Shown here piece by piece: positions 1 to 3,548 of a stretch of DNA of 7,633 nt. Position 1 is the first letter of the stretch; every line of letters begins with the position of its first letter. Made by a program: the position numbers and the translations under genes. A model generated the notes under the pieces. It was given only the letters and a program-made list of their open reading frames with translations. It ran no database searches and was not told the origin of the DNA. The stretch comes from JAUZQZ01 sp964624255 (GTDB taxonomy: Bacteria; Pseudomonadota; Zetaproteobacteria; Mariprofundales; Mariprofundaceae): the NCBI GenBank assembly GCA_964624255.1, contig CAZUWV010000077.1:1-7633 (forward strand), written 5' to 3'.

Positions 1-50
1 AGGGTGGCCGTACGGTCGGCGCTGGCGTCGTGACCGAAATTATTAAGTAG
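1..50 (+). CDS. tuf: Elongation factor Tu, C-terminal end (partial)
   Basis: Reading in the frame that begins at base 3, the segment encodes GGRTVGAGVVTEIIK followed by TAG at 48-50. This is the characteristic last beta strand of EF-Tu domain 3, the GTPase that delivers aminoacyl-tRNA to the ribosome. Only the final 15 residues are present because the gene enters from the left edge, so nothing can be said about its GTP-binding domain. EF-Tu directly upstream of rpmG, tRNA-Trp and secE is a familiar bacterial gene order, which supports the call despite its short length. Whether this is the only tuf copy or one of two cannot be told from this window. Confidence 0.93.
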   Translation, partial: GGRTVGAGVVTEIIK

Positions 51-65
51 GAATCAGCGACGGAC

Positions 66-100
66 GGTGGCGCTCAATCCTGTCACTGCCTATCGCCACC
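66..100 (+). other. Hairpin in the tuf-rpmG spacer
   Basis: GGTGGCG at 66-72 is perfectly complementary to CGCCACC at 94-100, giving a 7-bp stem with a 21-base loop. No T tract follows: the next bases are CCTGGAGTTT, which contain the rpmG Shine-Dalgarno. It is therefore not a canonical terminator. It may be an RNA processing or stability element that separates tuf mRNA from the downstream transcript. The stem is visible in the sequence; its function is inference. Confidence 0.5.
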
Positions 101-115
101 CCTGGAGTTTGAGAT

Positions 116-268
116 ATGCGCGAATTATTAAGTCTGGCTTGCGAAGGGTGCAAGCGACGGAACTATACAACGGACAAGAACAAGCGGACAACGACGGAGA
201 AGTTGAAGTTACGCAAGTATTGCCCGTTTTGCCGTAAGCACACCCTGCACAAGGAATCGAAAGTTTGA
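116..268 (+). CDS. rpmG: Large ribosomal subunit protein L33, zinc-ribbon (four-Cys) form
   Basis: This 50-residue, Lys/Arg-rich protein begins MRELLSLACEGCKRRNYTT and ends HTLHKESKV. L33 is a small 50S protein near the tRNA exit site. Two CxxC pairs are present, Cys9/Cys12 (CEGC) and Cys36/Cys39 (CPFC), spaced as in the zinc-binding L33 family; many Proteobacteria such as E. coli carry a cysteine-free form instead. The length matches the family norm of about 50. The ATG at 116 has a GGAG Shine-Dalgarno at 104-107, eight bases upstream. It lies between tuf and tRNA-Trp, a position seen in several bacterial phyla but not in typical gammaproteobacteria, where rpmG sits next to rpmB. A second, zinc-free L33 elsewhere in the genome cannot be excluded. 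Confidence 0.95.
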   Translation: MRELLSLACEGCKRRNYTTDKNKRTTTEKLKLRKYCPFCRKHTLHKESKV

Positions 269-274
269 CCTGCG

Positions 275-291
275 TCTGTAGGCGATACAGA
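275..291 (+). other. Small hairpin between rpmG and tRNA-Trp
   Basis: TCTGTA at 275-280 pairs perfectly with TACAGA at 286-291 around the five-base loop GGCGA, with a possible extra G-T pair at 274/292. It lies seven bases past the rpmG stop and 17 bases before the tRNA. There is no T tract, so termination is unlikely. A role in endonucleolytic separation of rpmG mRNA from the tRNA 5' leader is possible but is inference. Confidence 0.4.
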
Positions 292-308
292 TCGGGAATT
301 CAGAGTGA

Positions 309-384
309 AGGCCAGTAGCTCAACTGGTAGAGCACCGGTCTCCAAAACCGGGGGTTGGGGGTTCGAGTCCCTCCTGGCCTGCCA
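309..384 (+). tRNA. trnW: tRNA-Trp (anticodon CCA), 3' CCA encoded
   Basis: A full 76-base cloverleaf can be drawn. The acceptor stem pairs AGGCCAG (309-315) with CTGGCCT (374-380). The D arm is GCTC/GAGC (318-321/330-333). The anticodon stem is CCGGT/ACCGG (335-339/347-351) around loop CTCCAAA, which places anticodon CCA at 342-344. The T stem is 357-361/369-373 around TTCGAGT. Base 381 is discriminator G and CCA is encoded at 382-384. CCA reads UGG, so this is tryptophan tRNA; discriminator G is the expected identity element for bacterial TrpRS. Its place between the tuf/rpmG pair and secE is conserved in many bacteria. It is probably cut from a longer transcript, since I see no convincing promoter just upstream. 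Confidence 0.98.
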
Positions 385-435
385 GTCGGGTGGGTTGTTG
401 TGGCTAGCTTAAGTAGATAAAGAGGAATGCATTAG

Positions 436-624
436 ATGAGCCGTATTGCGGAAGCACAGAAATTTCTACGTGAAGTCCAGGCTGAAGCCAAAAAAGTGGT
501 CTGGCCAGAACGTAAGGAAGCCATGCAGTCCACCTTGATGGTGGTGGTGATGGTGATTTTTGTTGCGTTGTTCATGTGGGCTGTGGACAGCACCCTGAGT
601 TGGCTTGTGCAGAAGGTGATTTAA
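436..624 (+). CDS. secE: Preprotein translocase subunit SecE, short single-span form
   Basis: SecE clamps SecY in the inner membrane to form the SecYEG protein-conducting channel. The 62-residue product has an N-terminal amphipathic helix with the family motif EVQAEAKKVVWPERKE at about residues 13-28, followed by one hydrophobic span at about residues 33-55 (LMVVVMVIFVALFMW). That is the minimal SecE core. The E. coli protein is about twice as long, with two additional N-terminal membrane spans, which are absent here. The ATG at 436 follows an AGAGGA Shine-Dalgarno at 421-426. The stop codon overlaps the nusG start by one base (TAATG), the classic secE-nusG pairing, which implies translational coupling. 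The identification is secure from the motif plus context. Confidence 0.96.
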   Translation: MSRIAEAQKFLREVQAEAKKVVWPERKEAMQSTLMVVVMVIFVALFMWAVDSTLSWLVQKVI

Positions 625-1148
625 TGGACTGGTATGTGGTGCAAGCGTATTCGAGCTTCGAGGATAAGGTCATTGAACGGCTGACGGAGCGTATCGAGAG
701 GTCAGGTCTGAACGAACAGTTCGGCGAAATTATCGTGCCTCGCGAAGAGGTCGTCGAGCTAAAGAATGGCCAAAAGGTAACCAGTCAGCGCAAGTTTTTC
801 CCTGGCTATATCCTGGTTGAAATGGAAATGAATGATGAAACCTGGCATATCGTGAAGGATACGCCTCAGGTTTCAGGTTTCCTGGGTTCAGGTGGTAAGC
901 CGAGACCCATGCCCGCGAAGGAAGTGGCGGCGCTGAAGCGGCAAATTGAAGAAGGCGTGGAGCGGCCCCGACCGAAGGTGATGTTTGATGTGGGCGATGC
1001 TGTTCGCGTTATGGATGGTCCGTTCGCTTCATTCAATGGCGTGGTTGAAGAGGTGATGGAAGATAAGGCGAAGCTGAAGGTGAGTGTATCTATTTTTGGC
1101 AGACCGACACCCGTGGAACTCGACTTTGTCCAGGTCGAGAAGGGTTAA
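624..1148 (+). CDS. nusG: Transcription termination/antitermination factor NusG
   Basis: NusG binds the RNA polymerase clamp through its NGN domain and reaches Rho or ribosomal protein S10 through its KOW domain. The 174-residue product starts MDWYVVQAYSSFE and contains the NGN signature KFFPGY at residues 57-62. The KOW domain runs from about residue 121 to the end, with VRVMDGPFASFNGVVEEV and the terminal SIFGRPTPVELDF. Phe158 corresponds to the E. coli Phe165 implicated in the S10/Rho contact. I chose the ATG at 624 because WYVVQA normally lies near residue 3-10 in this family and AAGG at 613-616 is correctly spaced. An in-frame ATG at 576 would add 16 unrelated residues that merely reread secE. 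The start overlaps the secE stop by one base. Confidence 0.98.
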   Translation: MDWYVVQAYSSFEDKVIERLTERIERSGLNEQFGEIIVPREEVVELKNGQKVTSQRKFFPGYILVEMEMNDETWHIVKDTPQVSGFLGSGGKPRPMPAKEVAALKRQIEEGVERPRPKVMFDVGDAVRVMDGPFASFNGVVEEVMEDKAKLKVSVSIFGRPTPVELDFVQVEKG

Positions 1149-1160
1149 AAGGAAGAACCT

Positions 1161-1589
1161 ATGGCTAAAGAAGTGATGACTCTCATAAAATTACAGGTAT
1201 CGGCAGGTAAAGCCAATCCGGCACCTCCCGTAGGACCGGCACTGGGCCAGGCAGGTGTCAATATTATGGAGTTCTGTAAGGCATTTAATGCCAGGACGCA
1301 GGATGTAGAGGCGGGTACGCCTTTACCGGTCGTGATCAGCGTATACAAAGATCGCTCGTTTGATTTTATTATCAAAACGCCACCCGCGTCCGTGTTGCTG
1401 AAAAAGGCTGCCGGGATACAGAAAGGTAGCGGCGAACCCAACAAGAATAAGGTAGGTAAGGTCACACGTGCGCAGGTGCGTGAAATCGCTGACGCTAAGA
1501 TGCCTGACCTGAATGCCTATAGCGTGGAGTCTGCGATGCGGATTATTGAAGGCACGGCCCGATCTATGGGCCTGGAAGTGGAGGGTTAA
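1161..1589 (+). CDS. rplK: Large ribosomal subunit protein L11
   Basis: L11 folds onto the GTPase-associated region of 23S rRNA at the base of the stalk and takes part in factor-dependent GTP hydrolysis and the stringent response through RelA. The product is 142 residues, the same length as E. coli L11. The N-terminal domain has the proline-rich KANPAPPVGPALGQAGVNI at residues 17-35. The C-terminal rRNA-binding domain, from about residue 74, includes the KGSGEPNKNKVGKVT segment and ends SMGLEVEG. An AAGGA Shine-Dalgarno at about 1149-1153 precedes the ATG. nusG ends 12 bases upstream and rplA begins 3 bases after the stop, so the genes are co-transcribed and probably coupled with rplA. Confidence 0.99.
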   Translation: MAKEVMTLIKLQVSAGKANPAPPVGPALGQAGVNIMEFCKAFNARTQDVEAGTPLPVVISVYKDRSFDFIIKTPPASVLLKKAAGIQKGSGEPNKNKVGKVTRAQVREIADAKMPDLNAYSVESAMRIIEGTARSMGLEVEG

Positions 1590-1592
1590 GCG

Positions 1593-2279
1593 ATGGCAAA
1601 GATTTCGAAACGAATGCGGGCGGCACGCGAAGTGGCAGCGAAGACCGCTATTGCGCTTGATGACGCAGTCAAAGCTGTGTTGTTACAGCCTGCGGTCAAG
1701 TTCGATGAATCGGTAGATGTGGCCGTCAATTTGGGTGTGGATCCCAAACACGCCGAGCAAATAGTGCGCGGGTCGATCAGTATGCCGCATGGTACTGGAA
1801 AAACTGTGCGCGTAGCGGTATTCGCCAAGGGGCCAAAGGCCGATGAAGCGAAAGAGGCTGGTGCCGATATTGTGGGCTCTGATGATCTGGTGGAGAAGGT
1901 TCAGGGTGGGTTCATGGATTTTGACCGCGTTGTAGCTACGCCGGATATGATGGCTCAGGTGGGTAAGCTCGGGCGCGTCCTGGGACCGCGCGGGCTGATG
2001 CCGAACCCCAAACTGGGTACGGTAACTATGGATATTACCAAAGCAGTGTCGGCAGTGAAGGCGGGCCAAATTGAGGTCCGCACAGACAAGGCTGGTGTGA
2101 TACATGCTCCGGTAGGACGACGTTCATTTGATGCGGCTAAACTGGAAGAAAATGTACGCTTTTTGGTGGATGAACTGAACCGGATGAAACCGGCAGCCTC
2201 CAAGGGGCGTTATATACAGCATATGGTGATTTCTTCCACCATGGGTGCTGGCGTTACCGTCGATGTGGCGAGCTTGTAG
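1593..2279 (+). CDS. rplA: Large ribosomal subunit protein L1
   Basis: L1 binds 23S rRNA helices 76-78 to build the mobile L1 stalk that moves deacylated tRNA through the E site; in E. coli it also represses its own rplKA mRNA. The product is 228 residues, close to the usual 230-235. It begins MAKISKRMRAAREVAAK and has the highly conserved GLMPNPKLGTVT at about residues 134-145, followed by AVSAVKAGQIEVRTDKAG and the C-terminal SSTMGAGVTVDV. GGAGG at 1580-1584, inside the end of rplK, serves as its Shine-Dalgarno, and the ATG is three bases past the rplK stop. An L1 operator would be expected near the start of the rplK mRNA by analogy with E. coli, but I could not identify one with confidence. 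A 204-base structured spacer follows. Confidence 0.99.
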   Translation: MAKISKRMRAAREVAAKTAIALDDAVKAVLLQPAVKFDESVDVAVNLGVDPKHAEQIVRGSISMPHGTGKTVRVAVFAKGPKADEAKEAGADIVGSDDLVEKVQGGFMDFDRVVATPDMMAQVGKLGRVLGPRGLMPNPKLGTVTMDITKAVSAVKAGQIEVRTDKAGVIHAPVGRRSFDAAKLEENVRFLVDELNRMKPAASKGRYIQHMVISSTMGAGVTVDVASL

Positions 2280-2304
2280 ACAGGCGGTCATAGCCAATAA
2301 GAAT

Positions 2305-2360
2305 AACCGTTGGCCGTGATGGTTGGCGGTTTGACCCGGATTATTCATGAATGGTCCGGG
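2305..2360 (+). other. Tandem RNA hairpins downstream of rplA
   Basis: Two stems sit three bases apart. The first pairs 2305-2315 (AACCGTTGGCC) with 2321-2331 (GGTTGGCGGTT) around loop GTGAT: 11 continuous pairs, four of them G-U in the middle. The second pairs CCCGGA (2335-2340) with TCCGGG (2355-2360); inside it a small ATT/AAT stem forms across a 2x2 internal loop. The G-U pairs mean the first stem is stable only in + strand RNA, which fits a transcript-level role. No T tract follows either stem, so Rho-independent termination is unlikely. Candidate roles are an RNase III processing site, protection of the rplKA 3' end, or an outer part of the L10 leader. Function is inference. Confidence 0.5.
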
Positions 2361-2371
2361 CTGAAAACGAT

Positions 2372-2444
2372 TCGTCCAAGACTGTAGGTGCCGTGGTCGC
2401 GAGATCGGGCTTAATAGGAAACATCCTGCATAGATGGTGAGCGA
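2372..2444 (+). promoter_or_regulatory. Ribosomal protein L10 leader (autogenous control site)
   Basis: The segment has the conserved L10-leader pattern. CCAAGACTGTAGGTG at 2376-2390 lies opposite ATCCTGCATAGATGGTG at 2423-2439, which resembles the rplJ leader of E. coli. The helix TGTAGG (2383-2388) with CCTGCA (2425-2430) is perfect apart from one G-U. Outside it CC (2376-2377) pairs with GG (2436-2437) across the AAGA/TAGA-type internal loop, which in the known leader is part of the L10 recognition region. An inner stem, 2390-2398 with 2403-2410 and one bulged G at 2393, is capped by the GNRA tetraloop GCGA (2399-2402). L10, alone or with L7/L12, is known to bind such leaders and repress rplJ-rplL translation in Proteobacteria. 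The exact boundaries are my estimate. Confidence 0.85.
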
Positions 2445-2478
2445 GAGCTCCTTCTTGCGGATCTGAAAAAGAAGGGGG
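2441..2478 (+). promoter_or_regulatory. rplJ Shine-Dalgarno with a mutually exclusive sequestering pair
   Basis: The rplJ Shine-Dalgarno lies in AAGAAGGGGG (2469-2478), ending five bases before the GTG start. CTCCTTCTT at 2448-2456 can pair with 2469-2477 over nine pairs (one G-U) across a 12-base loop, hiding the ribosome site. The same pyrimidine stretch can instead form a local hairpin, GCGAGA (2441-2446) with TCTTGC (2453-2458) across a six-base loop; the two folds share 2453-2456 and cannot coexist. The 2441-2446 arm also overlaps bases 2442-2444 that can close the L10 leader. The pairings are visible in the sequence; the switching role is inference. Confidence 0.55.
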
Positions 2479-2483
2479 TAGAT

Positions 2484-3002
2484 GTGAATCGAGAAGACAA
2501 GCAACGCGCGGTTGAGGAGATGCATGCCGCATGGTCGGACGTGAGTGCGGGGGTGGTGACGCACTACCGCGGGCTTTCTGTGACGGATATGAGCGAATTG
2601 CGCGGGTCGTTGCGTGCCGCTGATATCAGTTTACAGGTGGTCAAAAACACGCTGGCCAGAAGGGCGGCTGCAGGTACGGGGTTTTCGCTGGCGAAAGACC
2701 TGTTCACGGGACCGGTGGCCATAGCTTATGGCAATGACCCCGTCGGTCTGGCCAGAGTTCTCTCCGACTTTGCCAAGAAAAACGAGATGCTGAAGATACT
2801 TGGCGGTGTGCTTGATGGTAAACGCCTGGAGAAAGAAGATGTTTCGGCGCTGGCAAGTTTGCCATCGCGTGAAGTCTTGCTGGCCAGGATGCTGGGAAGC
2901 ATGCAATCGCCATTATCTGGTTTTTTGCGTACCTTACATGAGGTTCCGACCTCATTTGTTCGTGCGCTGGCGGCTGTCCGCGATCAAAAGCAGACCGCAT
3001 AG
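2484..3002 (+). CDS. rplJ: Large ribosomal subunit protein L10
   Basis: L10 anchors the L7/L12 dimers to 23S rRNA at the stalk base, and is the repressor of its own operon. The product is 172 residues (E. coli 165). The N-terminal rRNA-binding domain includes VVTHYRGLSVTDMSELR and VVKNTLARRA, followed by FTGPVAIAYGNDP. The C-terminal helix, from about residue 135 and ending VRALAAVRDQKQTA, is the platform for L7/L12 dimers. Translation starts at GTG (2484): it directly follows the AAGGGGG Shine-Dalgarno and gives the expected N-terminus NREDKQRAVEEM. An ATG two bases upstream (2482) runs straight into TGA. Control is probably translational through the leader upstream. rplL follows after 58 bases. 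Confidence 0.98.
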   Translation: MNREDKQRAVEEMHAAWSDVSAGVVTHYRGLSVTDMSELRGSLRAADISLQVVKNTLARRAAAGTGFSLAKDLFTGPVAIAYGNDPVGLARVLSDFAKKNEMLKILGGVLDGKRLEKEDVSALASLPSREVLLARMLGSMQSPLSGFLRTLHEVPTSFVRALAAVRDQKQTA

Positions 3003-3020
3003 TCTTCGTCTAAAACCCCC

Positions 3021-3053
3021 AATGAATAATGAACAACATAAAAGCAAAAGGAG
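3021..3053 (+). promoter_or_regulatory. A-rich translation-initiation region of rplL
   Basis: The 58-base spacer between rplJ and rplL is A-rich and nearly free of G from 3021 to 3050, with no evident hairpin. It ends in a strong AAGGAG Shine-Dalgarno at 3048-3053, seven bases before the rplL ATG. Unstructured A-rich sequence ahead of a strong Shine-Dalgarno is a known enhancer of initiation, often through S1 binding. That suits a gene whose product is needed in several copies per ribosome. The composition is seen; the enhancement is inference. Confidence 0.55.
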
Positions 3054-3060
3054 CTAGAGA

Positions 3061-3441
3061 ATGTCAAAAGTATTAACAAAAGAGGATATGATCGCGGCGA
3101 TTGAGAGTATGACCGTACTTGAGATGTCTGAGTTGGTCAGCGCGCTGGAAGATAAATTCGGTGTCTCCGCAGCTGCCCCGGCTGCTGTAGCCGCCGCCCC
3201 TGTTGCCGCGGCTGAAGAAGCCGAAGAGCAGACCGAGTTTGATGTGGTTCTGACCGCTATTGGTGACAAGAAGATTCAGGTGATCAAGGCTGTGCGTGAA
3301 ATTACGGGCCTGGGGCTGAAGGATGCCAAGGGTTTGGTGGACTCCGCACCGAAGGCTGTCAAGGAAGGTATCGCCAGTGAAGAGGCTGAGGAAATCAAGG
3401 CCAAGCTGGAAGAGGCTGGAGCAACGGCTGAGCTGAAGTAA
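3061..3441 (+). CDS. rplL: Large ribosomal subunit protein L7/L12
   Basis: L7/L12 forms the flexible stalk dimers that recruit EF-Tu, EF-G, IF2 and release factors; it is the only multicopy ribosomal protein. The product is 126 residues, within the usual 120-130. The N-terminal dimerisation and L10-binding domain covers about residues 1-35 (MTVLEMSELVSALEDKFGV). An Ala/Pro-rich hinge (AAAPAAVAAAPVAAA) runs from about 37 to 51 and is followed by an acidic stretch. The C-terminal factor-binding domain runs from about 57 to 126, with FDVVLTAIGDKKIQVIKAVREITGLGLKDAK and the closing GATAELK. The strong Shine-Dalgarno and A-rich upstream region suit high output. A strong hairpin terminator follows 34 bases after the stop, separating rplL from rpoB. 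Confidence 0.99.
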   Translation: MSKVLTKEDMIAAIESMTVLEMSELVSALEDKFGVSAAAPAAVAAAPVAAAEEAEEQTEFDVVLTAIGDKKIQVIKAVREITGLGLKDAKGLVDSAPKAVKEGIASEEAEEIKAKLEEAGATAELK

Positions 3442-3475
3442 TCGCTTTTCTTGTTTAACCACTAGTAATATTGGG

Positions 3476-3517
3476 CATTTCCCCGGCGACATCTGGTCGG
3501 CGGGGAAATGTTTTTTT
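3476..3517 (+). terminator. Rho-independent terminator/attenuator between rplL and rpoB
   Basis: CATTTCCCCG (3476-3485) pairs perfectly with CGGGGAAATG (3501-3510), ten pairs. A G-G mismatch and three further pairs (CGA/TCG, 3487-3489 with 3497-3499) enclose the seven-base loop CATCTGG. Seven T follow at 3511-3517. This is a textbook intrinsic terminator pointing in the direction of transcription. In E. coli the rplL-rpoB spacer carries a known partial terminator and RNase III site that reduces polymerase-subunit expression relative to stalk protein; the position here is the same. rpoB starts 31 bases after the T run, leaving little room for a separate promoter, so partial read-through is the likely mode. 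Confidence 0.93.
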
Positions 3518-3548
3518 GTATTTCTGAAACTGTTAGCGAGGTTGCAAT

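Noticed and set aside
395..423. TTGTTG at 395-400 as a promoter for secE
   Set aside because: No -10-like hexamer lies at 16-18 bases; the nearest AT-rich bases are spaced at about 13.
576..623. In-frame ATG at 576 as a longer NusG start
   Set aside because: It would add 16 residues that only reread the secE coding sequence. The family N-terminus (WYVVQA near residue 3) and the Shine-Dalgarno at 613-616 both favour 624.
2331..2359. TTGACC at 2331-2336 as a -35 box for an rplJ promoter
   Set aside because: The bases at the expected -10 distance (around 2354-2359, GTCCGG) do not resemble TATAAT, and the hexamer overlaps the two hairpins. A weaker pairing further upstream (TTGTAG 2274, AAGAAT 2299) has a 19-base spacer and is also unconvincing.
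3022..3057. 11-codon ORF (MNNEQHKSKRS) ending just before rplL as a leader peptide
   Set aside because: It has no Shine-Dalgarno of its own, and its stop falls past the rplL Shine-Dalgarno. The composition is explained by the A-rich spacer.
3443..3471. TAATAT at 3466-3471 as the -10 of an rpoB promoter
   Set aside because: There is no acceptable -35 at the right distance, and the terminator hairpin would lie between the start site and rpoB.
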